The notes: generated by a model from the letters alone, not told the origin. A stretch of DNA of 64,000 nucleotides from Rhodoferax fermentans (GCF_002017865.1 NZ_MTJN01000002.1:1984001-2048000), one strand, 5' to 3'; shown: positions 17,196 through 27,443, counted from the first letter of the stretch. Program-made: numbers and translations.

Positions 17196-18242
17196 CTACA
17201 GCACCGCGTTGAACACCCAGCCCACCAGCAGGATGCCGCTGGCCACCACCCCGACAAAGGTGGCGATCAGGCGCACTTTGAGCACCTTGCGCAGGATGAT
17301 CATCTCGGGCAAGGAGAGCGCAATCACACTCATCATGAACGCCAGCACCGTGCCCAAAGCGGCGCCCTTGGCCAGCAGCGCCTGCACGATCGGGATCACA
17401 CCAGCGGCGTTGCTGTACATCGGCACCCCAATCAGCACCGCCAGCGGCACACTCCACCAGGCTTCTTTGCCCATGAAACTGGCCATGAAGTCCTGCGGCA
17501 CATACCCATGGATGCCCGCACCGATGGCGATCCCAACCAGGATGTAAGGCCAGACCTTGCCCACAATCTGGCGCACGGCGGCAAAACCGGCCTCCAGCCG
17601 CTCTGCCAGTAAAACCTCGTTCGCCTCAAAGTTGGCGGTTTGTCTGGGCATGTCGCGCACCCAGTCTTCCAGGTGGGCTTCCATCTTGAGGCGGCCAAAC
17701 GTCCAGCCCGCGACCATCGCCACACTCAAGCCCAGGCCCAGGTAGAGCAGCGCCACTTGCCAGCCAAACAAACCAAACAGCAGGGTGAGAGCTACCTCGT
17801 TGACCATCGGCGCCGAGATCAAAAACGAAAACGTCACCCCCAGCGGCACACCCGCCTGCACAAAGCCAATGAACAGCGGCACCGCCGAGCAACTGCAAAA
17901 CGGGGTGACGATGCCTAAAGAGGCGGCCATCACATTGGCAAGCCCTTCACTGCGCCCGGCCAGCAGCGCCCGCGTGCGCTCGGGCGTGAAGTAGCTGTTG
18001 ACCAGCCCCATGACAAACACCACGCCGGTCAAGAGCAGCAGCACCTTGGGTGTGTCATAGATGAAAAACTGCAGTGCCCCGCCGAGGTGGCTGCTGCGCT
18101 CAAGCGGCAACTGCGCCACCAGTGCCTCTGACAGCGGCAACAACAGCTGGTACAGGCCGAGCCAGACGGCAACGGCGACGATCAAAAAAAGCAGCGGCTG
18201 GCGCTTGGGCCACGTGGTGAGGGTCGACGACAAGGTGTTCAT
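17196..18242 (-). CDS. DUF318/UPF0718 family permease
   Basis: The 348-residue inner-membrane protein has about eight hydrophobic segments in two halves, each with a family signature. The first is GIVTPFCSCSAVPLFIGFVQ, with the conserved CSC; the second is GVPMYSNAAGVIPIVQALL. Relatives include ArsP organoarsenical efflux permeases, and the redox-active thioredoxin partner downstream fits a soft-metal or thiol substrate. Substrate assignment is inference. It is first in a permease-thioredoxin-ECF sigma operon and divergent from olsB. Confidence 0.88.
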   Translation of the reverse strand: MNTLSSTLTTWPKRQPLLFLIVAVAVWLGLYQLLLPLSEALVAQLPLERSSHLGGALQFFIYDTPKVLLLLTGVVFVMGLVNSYFTPERTRALLAGRSEGLANVMAASLGIVTPFCSCSAVPLFIGFVQAGVPLGVTFSFLISAPMVNEVALTLLFGLFGWQVALLYLGLGLSVAMVAGWTFGRLKMEAHLEDWVRDMPRQTANFEANEVLLAERLEAGFAAVRQIVGKVWPYILVGIAIGAGIHGYVPQDFMASFMGKEAWWSVPLAVLIGVPMYSNAAGVIPIVQALLAKGAALGTVLAFMMSVIALSLPEMIILRKVLKVRLIATFVGVVASGILLVGWVFNAVL

Positions 18243-18287
18243 ACCCGTGTAGACGCAGCCGTTGCCAAAAGGATGCAGCCTGCGCGT

Positions 18288-18327
18288 ACGTCACGCAAAT
18301 GTCATTGATCCTCCATCAAAGCGTCAT
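18288..18327 (+). promoter_or_regulatory. Pho-box-like repeats upstream of olsB
   Basis: Seven-mers at 11-bp steps: ACGTCAC (18288), ATGTCAT (18299), CCTCCAT (18310) and GCGTCAT (18321). Matches to CTGTCAT/C are 5, 6, 4 and 5. The array ends 41 bp before the start codon. OlsB is PhoB-controlled in Sinorhizobium meliloti (established), which supports the reading. Confidence 0.6.
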
Positions 18328-18368
18328 CACGGTCTCGCAACATCTATGGCAAACCAAGGAGCATGACC

Positions 18369-19214
18369 ATGAGAGAACTACCTAACCCCACATTTGCTTT
18401 TTCCCCGGTCTCGTTGCCCAGGGGGTCACTTCATCGACCTGACCTACGCCAGCCTGAACCGTCGCCCCATCTGGTTAAAACTGAGCGCGGTGGTCTGCAG
18501 GTATCGTGGGCGCGCCATGCCGACGAGGTGCGCCAAGCCCAGCGTCTGAGGTACCAGGTATTTGCCGATGAAATGGGCGCGCGCCTGAGCACCACGGTGC
18601 CCGGCCACGACGTGGACATTTTTGACGCCTACTGTGAGCACCTGCTGGTGCGAGACGAGGCCACCCAGCAGGTGGTGGGCACCTACCGCGTGTTGACCCC
18701 GGCGCAGGCCAAACGCATTGGCAGCACCTACAGCGACACCGAGTTTGACCTGGTGCGCCTGCGCTCCTTGCGCGAACGCATGGTTGAACTGGGCCGCAGC
18801 TGTGTGCACCCGGAGCACCGCCACGGTGGTGTGATCATGGCGCTGTGGGGTGCCTTGGCCGAGTTCATGGTGCGCAACCAGCTTGACACCATGGTCGGTT
18901 GCGCCAGCATCCCGATGCTGCACAACGGTGTGGTCAGTGGGGATGTGGCGGCCAGCATCTGGCGCCAGCTCCAAGCCACCCACATGGCACCCATCGAGTT
19001 CCATGTGCGCCCGCGCCTTCCCCTGCCGGTGGAGCAACTCGATGCCAGCCTCCAGGTGGAGCCACCGGCGCTGATCAAAGGTTATTTGCGCCTGGGTGCC
19101 AAAGTGCTGGGTGCGCCAGCCTGGGACCCGGACTTCAACACCGCCGACTTGCCGATGTTGATGCGCATCCACGACCTGCCTGCGCGTTATCGCAAACACT
19201 TTCTGGGCAACTGA
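18369..19214 (+). CDS. olsB: GNAT acyltransferase, ornithine-ACP N-acyltransferase-like
   Basis: OlsB transfers a 3-hydroxyacyl chain from ACP to ornithine, the first step of ornithine lipid synthesis. This membrane lipid replaces phospholipid under phosphate limitation. The 281-residue protein has the diagnostic RLRYQVFADEMGARLS, DVDIFDAYCEHLLVRD, VGTYRVLTPAQAKRIG and VELGRSCVHPEHRHGGVIM. AAGGAG (18356-18361) is correctly spaced for ATG 18369, not ATG 18363. A PlsC-type acyltransferase, the candidate for the second step, is convergent 59 bp downstream, and Pho-box-like repeats precede it. The N-terminal 45 residues are unlike the core family. Confidence 0.82.
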   Translation: MRELPNPTFAFSPVSLPRGSLHRPDLRQPEPSPHLVKTERGGLQVSWARHADEVRQAQRLRYQVFADEMGARLSTTVPGHDVDIFDAYCEHLLVRDEATQQVVGTYRVLTPAQAKRIGSTYSDTEFDLVRLRSLRERMVELGRSCVHPEHRHGGVIMALWGALAEFMVRNQLDTMVGCASIPMLHNGVVSGDVAASIWRQLQATHMAPIEFHVRPRLPLPVEQLDASLQVEPPALIKGYLRLGAKVLGAPAWDPDFNTADLPMLMRIHDLPARYRKHFLGN

Positions 19215-19227
19215 GTCTTTTGTTGAC

Positions 19228-19250
19228 GGGGCGCCGCGTTCAGGCGCCCC
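19228..19250. terminator. Hairpin between convergent olsB and plsC homologue
   Basis: GGGGCGCC-GCGTTCA-GGCGCCCC has perfect 8-bp arms directly after the olsB stop. There is no T tract on either side, so it may block readthrough or need Rho. Confidence 0.55.
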
Positions 19251-19272
19251 TCGCCGCTGATGCGCGCTCAGC

Positions 19273-20022
19273 TCACACCAGACAACGCAGGTTATCCACA
19301 GCGGCGCGGGTGTCCTGGGAGAGCGCTCTCCGGTCCCGCCCCAAAGGCGGCTGCACCGGCCCCAGCCGCACCTCTGCCCGCAAACCCGGATGGCGCACCG
19401 TGCGCCACATCGACTGCAACAGCGTGTCTTCATCAATGTAGATCGGTGCCAGGCTGACCTGGCCACTGGCGCGCTCTACAAACTGCAGCGCCAGCGCCTG
19501 CACCGGCGCCTTGGCGGACACCGCCGCCTGGAACAAATTCGCGTGAAACGGCAGCACCTGCTGCCCGTTGCTGGTGGTGCCTTCCGGGAAGATCGTCAAC
19601 ACCTCACCGGCTTGGAGGTGCTCGGCCATCTGGTGCACCACACGCAGTGCGTCACGGGGTGACTCGCGGCTGATGAACAGTGTGCCGGCCTTGGCGGCCA
19701 GTCGCCCCATCAGCGGCCACTGGCGCACCTCGGCCTTGGCGACAAAACGGCTCGGGCTGGTGGCCTGCAGTACCAGAATGTCCAGCCACGACACATGGTT
19801 GGACACCCGCAATGCCGGGCCGGTTGCTGGCGGCGCGCCAGACACTTTTAAATCAATAGCTAAAAGCCCAAGCGCAGCAAGGGCCCAAGCCTGAATTTCC
19901 TCTTGTTGCCGGGCGGCGGACCAGCCCGGAAAGCGCCAGCGCAGCGTGGCCAGACCACCGATCAGGTGGCCGCCCAGCCGCAACAGGCGCCAGCTGGCTA
20001 ACAGCTGCTGGCGCATCAGCAT
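19273..20022 (-). CDS. 1-acyl-glycerol-3-phosphate acyltransferase family protein (PlsC/OlsA-like)
   Basis: The 249-residue membrane acyltransferase has NHVSWLDILVL (HX4D) near residues 76-81, RFVAKAEVRQWPLMGRLA, LFISRESPRDA, and FPEGTTSNGQQVLPF near 145. These are the four motifs of the family. Convergence with olsB suggests the O-acyltransferase of ornithine lipid synthesis (OlsA), while a role in phosphatidic acid synthesis is the alternative. Residues about 44-59 (AWALAALGLLAIDLKV) are encoded by a palindromic repeat. They fall just before the catalytic motif and add hydrophobic length. Confidence 0.85.
   Translation of the reverse strand: MLMRQQLLASWRLLRLGGHLIGGLATLRWRFPGWSAARQQEEIQAWALAALGLLAIDLKVSGAPPATGPALRVSNHVSWLDILVLQATSPSRFVAKAEVRQWPLMGRLAAKAGTLFISRESPRDALRVVHQMAEHLQAGEVLTIFPEGTTSNGQQVLPFHANLFQAAVSAKAPVQALALQFVERASGQVSLAPIYIDEDTLLQSMWRTVRHPGLRAEVRLGPVQPPLGRDRRALSQDTRAAVDNLRCLV
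19846..19893 (-). repeat. Palindromic repeat copy R5, inside the plsC homologue
   Basis: Minus strand: GGCTTGGGCCCTTGCTGCG then CTTGGGC, TTTTAGCTATTGATTT. The core has drifted to a more GC-rich loop, but the distal AGCTATTGA is intact. It is in frame and uninterrupted. Confidence 0.72.
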
Positions 20023-20036
20023 GGAAGCCGCTCGCC

Positions 20037-22259
20037 TCAGCTACCGATCACACCACCGTCTTTTTTGGTGATGACGATGGTGGCGGAGCGGGGGCGTTGA
20101 CCGGCGCCGTAACCTGCGTTGGCAGGCCAGTGGCTGGTGTACTTGGCAGGGTTGCCAATGTCGGCCATGGGGGTGAGTTCACCCGGGTGCTGGATGTTGA
20201 TGAACATCGCGCGGCCATCAGGTGACTCGCACAGACCGGTGATCTCGCAGTTGACCGGGCCCACCAGGAAGCGCTTGAGGATGTCAGCCGACTGCGCCTT
20301 GCCCATCGGGGTGTCGACACGCTTCTCGCTGCCATCACCGCGTTTGTAGGTGAGCGTTTTGCTGCTGCCGTCACCGACCTTGCCGGGAATGGCCGCCAGC
20401 AACATGCAGTTGGTCTTGTCGGTCATCGCGCCGTCGTCGGTCTGGATCCAGCACACGCCGGTGGACGGGCTGAACACCAGGCCATCGGGTGCCGACAGGT
20501 CGTTGTCATCGGTCAGGTTCGACAGGTTGACACGGGTCTTGTCGGCATCGGCTTCCGAGGCAAACAGGTAGATGTCCCAGGTGAATTTGGTGTCCGCCGG
20601 GTTGGCTTGCGCCACGCGGATGATGTGACCGTTGACATTGCCTTTTTGCTCTTTGCCCGCTTTGAGGTCGGTGTAGGTGCGTGGGTTGGCCGCGTCCACA
20701 CCCATCTCACCGTCCACCGTGCGGTTGCTGTTGTTGGTCAGCGTCATGTAGAAGTCGCCGGTGCGTGGGTTCACACCACCCCATTCCGGGCGATCCATCT
20801 TGGTGGCGTTGACCGCATCGGCGGCCAGGCGGGTGAAGATGGCGATGTCGGCATCGGACTTGAAGGCAAAGTCGGGGTTGGCAGCCACAATCGGGTTGGC
20901 CATCGACAGCTCCAGCCATTGGCCGGTGCCGTCTGCCTTGAAACTGGCTGCGTACAAGGTGCCTTTGTCAAGGTATTTGTCACCCACGTCCAGCGGGTTG
21001 GCGCTGTGTGCGTCGGCAGCATCCCATTTGGCAGCGGAGACAAACTTGTACATGTATTCACCGCGTGAGTCGTCACCCATGTAGGCCACGATCGGCTGGC
21101 CGGGCACGGGTTTGGCAAAACTCACACTTTCATGGGCAAAACGGCCCAAGCCGGTACGCTTGCGCACCGCCAGACGGCTGTTGTAGGCGTCCATTTCCAC
21201 CACATAACCAAAGGTGTTCATCTCGTTGCGGTAGTCGCTTTTGGCATCAGACGCCAGGGCGCCGTTGTTCCAGCGCACATAAGCATCCCCCGCGCCCGCG
21301 CTCTCCCAGCCATGGCGGCTGGCGGCGCCGGCTTTGCGGCCATAACGGTCCAGACCCAGCACTTGCGGGCTTTTCTTGCCACGGCGGTCGTCGTCCTTGG
21401 CATCACGATAAAAGTAACCAGACCAGTTTTCTTCACCCGACACAAAGGTGTTCCAGGGCGTTTTGCCGGTGCCGCAGTTGTTGAGCGTGCCGCGTGCGCG
21501 GGTGCCGTCCGGGCTGAATTTGGTGACCAGATGTTCACTGCCCTTGGCCGGGCCGTGGACCAGGACTTCGGTCATGGTGGTGACGCGGCGGTTGAACGGT
21601 GAGCCCGCTTTGTACGCCCACTGGCTGCCCTTGGCTTCAATTTCCACCACCGAGACACCGTGGATGGCCAGCTCTTTGTCCACCTCGCTGGCCGGACGTG
21701 GCAGCTTGGAGGTGCCGCCATTGGCGTGCAGGAAGAAGGAGCTGAGTTTTTCGTCGGTGGTGGCCTCGTGGTTGATGGCCAACAACGCGCGCTGGGTGCT
21801 GGAGGCAGAAGGCTTGCCATTGGCATCCAGGCCAAACCATTCCATGCCGTCATGGTGGTCACCGGCACGTTTGTCAAAGTCGGTGTCGGTGCCGTCATTC
21901 TTGTAAGCGGGTGTGCTGGCGGTGAGCGGGTCGCCCAGCGCGTAGAGCACCTGGGTCTGGTAACCGTCGGCCACGGTCACGGTATCCATCAGGCTTTTGC
22001 CCACAGCGGCAAAACCCAGGGTGCTCAGGGGCGCAGACAGGGCAGCGGCACCGGCACCTGCACCTGCGGTGGCCGAAGTGGCGCAGCCGCTCAGACCGAT
22101 ACCACCCAGCAGGGCGCCACCGGCAGCACCCACACCACTGAGCAACATGCTGCGACGGCTCAGCCGGGCGCTGACCACGGCGTCGATGTGCGGGTTGCTG
22201 GAGGTGTTCGAGTCTTCTTCGTTGAAGATGTCATTGGGACGCTGATTGGAAGTGTTCAC
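20037..22259 (-). CDS. phoX: PhoX family alkaline phosphatase (DUF839)
   Basis: PhoX is a monomeric periplasmic phosphatase that needs calcium and iron and releases phosphate from organic esters. The 740-residue protein has a Tat signal (LSRRSMLLSGVGAAGGALLGG with a following Cys), YQTQVLYALGDPL, HHDGMEWFGLDANGK, LLAINHEATTDE, NNCGTGKTPWNTFVSGEENW and WNNGALASDAKSDYRNEMN. The end is RPRSATIVITKKDGGVIGS. The start is GTG 22259. A Pho-box-like element (22313-22330) lies 54 bp upstream. The signal peptide starts about 40 residues in, longer than usual. Confidence 0.95.
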   Translation of the reverse strand: MNTSNQRPNDIFNEEDSNTSSNPHIDAVVSARLSRRSMLLSGVGAAGGALLGGIGLSGCATSATAGAGAGAAALSAPLSTLGFAAVGKSLMDTVTVADGYQTQVLYALGDPLTASTPAYKNDGTDTDFDKRAGDHHDGMEWFGLDANGKPSASSTQRALLAINHEATTDEKLSSFFLHANGGTSKLPRPASEVDKELAIHGVSVVEIEAKGSQWAYKAGSPFNRRVTTMTEVLVHGPAKGSEHLVTKFSPDGTRARGTLNNCGTGKTPWNTFVSGEENWSGYFYRDAKDDDRRGKKSPQVLGLDRYGRKAGAASRHGWESAGAGDAYVRWNNGALASDAKSDYRNEMNTFGYVVEMDAYNSRLAVRKRTGLGRFAHESVSFAKPVPGQPIVAYMGDDSRGEYMYKFVSAAKWDAADAHSANPLDVGDKYLDKGTLYAASFKADGTGQWLELSMANPIVAANPDFAFKSDADIAIFTRLAADAVNATKMDRPEWGGVNPRTGDFYMTLTNNSNRTVDGEMGVDAANPRTYTDLKAGKEQKGNVNGHIIRVAQANPADTKFTWDIYLFASEADADKTRVNLSNLTDDNDLSAPDGLVFSPSTGVCWIQTDDGAMTDKTNCMLLAAIPGKVGDGSSKTLTYKRGDGSEKRVDTPMGKAQSADILKRFLVGPVNCEITGLCESPDGRAMFINIQHPGELTPMADIGNPAKYTSHWPANAGYGAGQRPRSATIVITKKDGGVIGS

Positions 22260-22312
22260 GTTGGCATGCCTTGTAGGTTGGTTAAACGACGGGCTGAGTG
22301 TTCCTGCCGTTT

Positions 22313-22330
22313 ATGAAACTTTCGTGACAA
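22313..22330 (-). promoter_or_regulatory. Pho-box-like element upstream of phoX
   Basis: Minus strand: TTGTCAC-GAAA-GTTTCAT. The two half-sites are spaced by 11 bp and match CTGTCAT/C at 6 and 5 of 7. phoX is an established PhoB target in other bacteria. Confidence 0.62.
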
Positions 22331-22494
22331 AGTACCTCACCCACGGCACCCAAGCGGCCAAGAATGCGCCTACAGGCACACAGACGCTCTGATAAGAGGA
22401 GCGTATTTCCCTTATGAATAAAGGCTTAGAGCCCAAAACCGCCAAATATGACATGCCGCCCGAAAAGGCGGCTTCAGCGCGGCAAAAAAACGGC

Positions 22495-23616
22495 TCAACG
22501 CCCGCCAATGGCCACCTGGCCAAAGGCGGCCTGGGCCTCGCGCGGCAGGCAACGCCAGTAGCTTGGGTTGGCCGTCACCGTGCCACCCAGGCGTGCTGCG
22601 GCATGCCAGCCCCAGCGGGGCTCGTACAAAAAGGCACGTGCCAACGCCACCAGATCCGCGTCACCAGCCTGCAACACCGCCTCGGCCTGGTCGGGCTCGG
22701 TGATCAGCCCCACAGCCACCGTTGCCAGACCACTGCTGGCATGGATGGCACGGGCAAAGGGCAGCTGGTAACCCGCGCCCAGAGCGATTTTTTGCTGCGG
22801 TGACACACCACCCGAAGACACGTGGATGAAGTCACAACCCGCTGCCTTGAGCTGCTGGCAAAAGGCTTCACTTTGCGGTAAGTCCCAACCACCCTCGACC
22901 CAGTCGGTGGCCGACAGGCGCAGGCCCAGCACACCGTCATAAGCCGCGCGCATGGCGGCAAACACTTCCAGCGGAAAACGAACGCGGTTCTCGAACGAAC
23001 CACCATAAGCATCGCTGCGCTGGTTGGACAAGGGCGACAAAAATTGGTGCAACAAATAGCCGTGCGCCGCATGTAACTCGATGGCATCCACACCGATGCG
23101 CCGGGCGCGCAGCGCGGCCGCTACAAACGCCTCACGGACCTGCACCAGCCCGGCCATACTGAGGTCGGTGGGTGGCGCTTCCGTGGGCAAATGTGGCAAA
23201 GGTGATGGCGCCACCGTCTGCCAGCCGCCTTGATCGGGTGACAACAACTGCCCGCCCTGCCAGGGCACGGCGCTGGAGGCCTTGCGACCCGCGTGCGCGA
23301 GCTGAATACACACGGCGGTGGCCGGTGCCAGTGCGCGGGCGCGCTTCAGATGCTCACCCAGCGCGGCCTCGGTGCTGTCGTCCCACAGGCCCAGGCATTG
23401 GGGGGTGATGCGGCCTTCTGGCAGCACCGCAGTGGCTTCGATGGTGAACATCGCCGCACCACTGTTGAGCAAGTTACCCCAGTGCATCAGGTGCCAGTCG
23501 GTGGCGCAGCCGTCAACGGCCTGGTACTGGCACATCGGTGCCACCACCAGACGGTTGGGCAGGGTGATGCCGCCACGCGGCGAAGGCAGGTGCCAGGGTG
23601 AAAAAAGCAGGCTCAT
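22495..23616 (-). CDS. NADH:flavin oxidoreductase, Old Yellow Enzyme family (YqjM/XenA type)
   Basis: The 373-residue FMN enzyme probably reduces activated C=C bonds of enones or xenobiotics. It shows the N-terminal LPNRLVVAPMCQYQAVDG, where Cys modulates FMN in the thermophilic-like YqjM branch. Also present are GGAAMFTIEATAV-type sequence, QLAHAGRKAS, GVDAIELHAAHGYLLHQFLSPLSN, RSDAYGGSFENRVRFPLEV, SSGGVSP and VALARAFLYEPRW. ATG 23616 matches the family start (MSLLFSPW). It is divergent from GAPDH by about 200 bp. Confidence 0.93.
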   Translation of the reverse strand: MSLLFSPWHLPSPRGGITLPNRLVVAPMCQYQAVDGCATDWHLMHWGNLLNSGAAMFTIEATAVLPEGRITPQCLGLWDDSTEAALGEHLKRARALAPATAVCIQLAHAGRKASSAVPWQGGQLLSPDQGGWQTVAPSPLPHLPTEAPPTDLSMAGLVQVREAFVAAALRARRIGVDAIELHAAHGYLLHQFLSPLSNQRSDAYGGSFENRVRFPLEVFAAMRAAYDGVLGLRLSATDWVEGGWDLPQSEAFCQQLKAAGCDFIHVSSGGVSPQQKIALGAGYQLPFARAIHASSGLATVAVGLITEPDQAEAVLQAGDADLVALARAFLYEPRWGWHAAARLGGTVTANPSYWRCLPREAQAAFGQVAIGGR

Positions 23617-23754
23617 GGTGTTTACAAGAGGGTGGGTGGTCAGCAAGCATAGCCCAGACGCCTGTCAGCCAAACATCAGCGGCACGTGTTACCGGTTTGT
23701 ACCTGAGCCGTGTCAAGCGCCCGTAAAATGATGCCTGACCCGCTTGAAACATGA

Positions 23755-24816
<1,062 letters not shown>

Positions 24817-24833
24817 TTCTGGCCAAACCCAAC

Positions 24834-24871
24834 AAAAAGGCCCGTGCTGCATTGCAGCCGGGCCTTTTTTT
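24834..24871 (+). terminator. Rho-independent terminator of gap
   Basis: Stem AGGCCCG-T-GCTGC, loop ATT, then GCAGC-CGGGCCT followed by seven T. The A run before the stem means it may also work for the convergent glgC. Confidence 0.95.
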
Positions 24872-24915
24872 ACGTCTGTGCCGGTCTGACCGGCCACGCC
24901 AAGCGCAGCGCCGTC

Positions 24916-26226
24916 TCAGCGGATGAAGTCCTTGTTTTGCCCCAGCATGCTGGGCGTGACCAGCGTGATGCCCGAGTCGGTGACGTGGAAGCGCTTGCGA
25001 TCGACCTCCGGGTCCACCCCAATCTGGGTGCCATCGGGCAAATGGCATTCACGGTCCAGAATACATTTTTTGATGACGCAGTTGCGGCCAATCTGCACAT
25101 TGGGCAGCACCACCGAGTCTTCCACCAGCGTGTAATTGTGCACATGCACGCCTGAGAACAACATTGAGCGCCGCACCGTGGCCCCGCTGATGATGCAGCC
25201 GCCTGACACCGTCGAGTCGATGGCGCTGCCACGGCGGGTTTCGTCGTCAAACACAAACTTGGCCGGTGGACGCTGCTCCTGCCAGGTCCAGATCGGCCAG
25301 CTGTCGTCGTACAGGTTCAGCTCAGGCGTCACCTGCACCAGGTCCATGTTGGCGGACCAATACGCGTCCAGTGTGCCGACGTCACGCCAGTAGGCCGGTT
25401 TGCCGGGTTCCTGGACACAGCTGTCGGCAAAACTCTGGGCAAAGGTGCGGTAGCGTTTGACGCAGTGCGGAATGATGTCCTTGCCAAAGTCATGGCTCGA
25501 TTTCGGGTCGTCGGCGTCGCGGCTAAGCTGCTCGAACAGGAAGCGGGCATTAAACACGTAGACCCCCATGCTGGCCAGGGCCACATCGGGCTTGCCCGGC
25601 ATGTGCTGGGGTTGGGCCGGTTTTTCCTGGAAATCGACCACCCGGCCTTCGTCGTTGACCGACATCACCCCAAAGCTGCTGGCCTCCTGGATCGGCACCT
25701 CGATACACGCCACCGTCATGTCCGCCTGGCGCTCCACATGGCCCAACAGCAGTCGGCCATAGTCCATGCGGTAAATGTGGTCGCCCGAGAGGATCAGCAC
25801 GTATTTGGGGTTGGCGTGGCGGATTTCGCGCAGGTTCTGGAACACCGCATCCGCCGTGCCCTGGTACCAGTGTGATTCGTCCACCTGCTGCTGCGCGGGC
25901 ATGATCTCGATGAACTCGCCCAGGCGGCCATCCAGGAAACTCCAGCCCAGCTGCAAATGCCGGATCAGGCTTTGTGACTTGTACTGGGTGGCCACCCCCA
26001 CACGGCGCACGCCCGAGTTGACGCAGTTGGACAGGGTGAAGTCGATGATGCGGAACTTGCCACCAAAAGGCACGGCCGGCTTGGAGCGCCAGTCGGTCAG
26101 CTCACGCAAGCGGCTACCGCGGCCACCCGCGAGCACCATGGCAAAGGTGTTGCGGGTGAGTTGGCTGACGAGTCGGGGATCGCGCCCGCTGCGTCTGTCT
26201 GGGCTGGATGCATCAAAGTCACTCAT
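24916..26226 (-). CDS. glgC: Glucose-1-phosphate adenylyltransferase
   Basis: GlgC makes ADP-glucose for glycogen. The 436-residue protein has the pyrophosphorylase signature [70 protein letters not shown] and [13 protein letters not shown] left-handed beta-helix domain follows ([19 protein letters not shown]). It is isolated from other glg genes and convergent with gap, with which it shares the intergenic terminator. Confidence 0.96.
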   Translation of the reverse strand: MSDFDASSPDRRSGRDPRLVSQLTRNTFAMVLAGGRGSRLRELTDWRSKPAVPFGGKFRIIDFTLSNCVNSGVRRVGVATQYKSQSLIRHLQLGWSFLDGRLGEFIEIMPAQQQVDESHWYQGTADAVFQNLREIRHANPKYVLILSGDHIYRMDYGRLLLGHVERQADMTVACIEVPIQEASSFGVMSVNDEGRVVDFQEKPAQPQHMPGKPDVALASMGVYVFNARFLFEQLSRDADDPKSSHDFGKDIIPHCVKRYRTFAQSFADSCVQEPGKPAYWRDVGTLDAYWSANMDLVQVTPELNLYDDSWPIWTWQEQRPPAKFVFDDETRRGSAIDSTVSGGCIISGATVRRSMLFSGVHVHNYTLVEDSVVLPNVQIGRNCVIKKCILDRECHLPDGTQIGVDPEVDRKRFHVTDSGITLVTPSMLGQNKDFIR

Positions 26227-26368
26227 GTTGGCGCCTCAAATTGTTTTGTGCTAAGCCCTGTTGCTGGTCAACACAGCTTGCAGTTGCTCATTCTATTGAT
26301 TTAGAAGCACGAATGGTGCACATCGGCACAGGATTTCAGCATGCGCTGGCAGCGGCCTATTTATACAA

Positions 26369-26414
26369 AAATGGCCTCCAGCCCTTGTTTAAAAAGGGGC
26401 GGACGCTATAAAAA
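26369..26414 (+). repeat. Palindromic repeat copy R6
   Basis: AATGGCCTCCAGCCCTTG then TTTAAAAAGGGG and GACGCTATAAAAAT, between the divergently placed glgC promoter side and the channel gene's 3' end. Confidence 0.78.
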
Positions 26415-26456
26415 TAACATTCCTCTGGGCACCCGCCGGGTCATGGACCCAGGGTT

Positions 26457-27443
26457 TTACTCAGGCACACAGATCTGGCCGCGCTTCATGGCCAGCAGCG
26501 TGCGCCAGCTGATCAGGGCCACCAGCAGCAGCAAAACCGTCAACAACAGCGGGAATAACAAGGCAAAAAAGCCACCACCCACGGTGTCCAGCATCACCGA
26601 GGTGGCAATCGTCATCGCCGCCATCGGGAACGAATAGGCCCACCACGGCAGGGCAAACGACAGGCGCCAGAAGTGTTTGACCTGCGACAGCAGCAGCAAG
26701 GTGATGAACAGGGCAAAGTAATACAGGATGCGCGCCACATCGTCGACCACACCGTTGTGCAACTTGACCCAGGAGATGAAACCCACGGCGGGCGGCGCAA
26801 TCAGGATGAACAGTGTGGGCAGCAGCTTGGCAGGCAGCATCGGGTGAAAGAAAAAACGGTTGAACAACACCGCCAGCAGCGGGGTCCACATCATCAGCCC
26901 GACGCTGAAGTAAAACCACGAGATTTCCTGATAACCCAGCGGCACACCCGCGATGGGCACCAGGATGTTGCCCACAATCGGGATGAACCAGGCCGGGTTG
27001 CTGTGCTGCACCTGGAACTTCTCGTGGTGCATCCAGGCCGACAGGATGACCAGGGTGAACAGCAGTTGCACCGTGGCACCCACGGCCCACAAGACCTGCG
27101 AAACAGCTGGTGCGTGGCCCAAGGCCGCAATCGCCAGCAACAACATACCAATCGACATCGCCGGAAAGAAGCTCAGCCGGATGGGGTGGTTGAACTCGGC
27201 CAGCACCTGCGGGCGATGCAACACCCATTTGCCCAGATAGGCCAAGCTGATGAGCACAAACACCAGCGCCGTCAGCACCAGCAGCCCCAGACTGGGCGCC
27301 ACCGACCAGTGCCACAGGTGCTCAGCCTTTTCCAGCGCGATGGTGGTGCCCGCCAGGCCCATGACGATGGAAAACATCGACACCGGCAGGCGTTCAAGAC
27401 GGCCATGGGAGGCCGCAGCGGGCGTGGCAACAGGGGTACTCAT
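26457..27443 (-). CDS. SLAC1/TehA family anion channel or exporter
   Basis: The 328-residue integral membrane protein has ten hydrophobic segments. It starts LERLPVSMFSIVMGLAGTTIALEKA and includes EFNHPIRLSFFPAMSIGMLLL and WFYFSVGLMMWTPLLAVLFNR. These match the TehA/SLAC1 fold, trimeric anion channels with a gating Phe. Tellurite resistance is the historical label, but C4-dicarboxylate or halide passage is equally likely. ATG 27443 is chosen since upstream residues are not family-like. Confidence 0.88.
   Translation of the reverse strand: MSTPVATPAAASHGRLERLPVSMFSIVMGLAGTTIALEKAEHLWHWSVAPSLGLLVLTALVFVLISLAYLGKWVLHRPQVLAEFNHPIRLSFFPAMSIGMLLLAIAALGHAPAVSQVLWAVGATVQLLFTLVILSAWMHHEKFQVQHSNPAWFIPIVGNILVPIAGVPLGYQEISWFYFSVGLMMWTPLLAVLFNRFFFHPMLPAKLLPTLFILIAPPAVGFISWVKLHNGVVDDVARILYYFALFITLLLLSQVKHFWRLSFALPWWAYSFPMAAMTIATSVMLDTVGGGFFALLFPLLLTVLLLLVALISWRTLLAMKRGQICVPE

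Noticed and set aside
22389..22430. A further repeat copy between phoX and the Old Yellow Enzyme gene
   Set aside because: TTTCCCTTATGAATAAAGGCTT resembles the core, but the arms mismatch and the GCTAT tail is missing.
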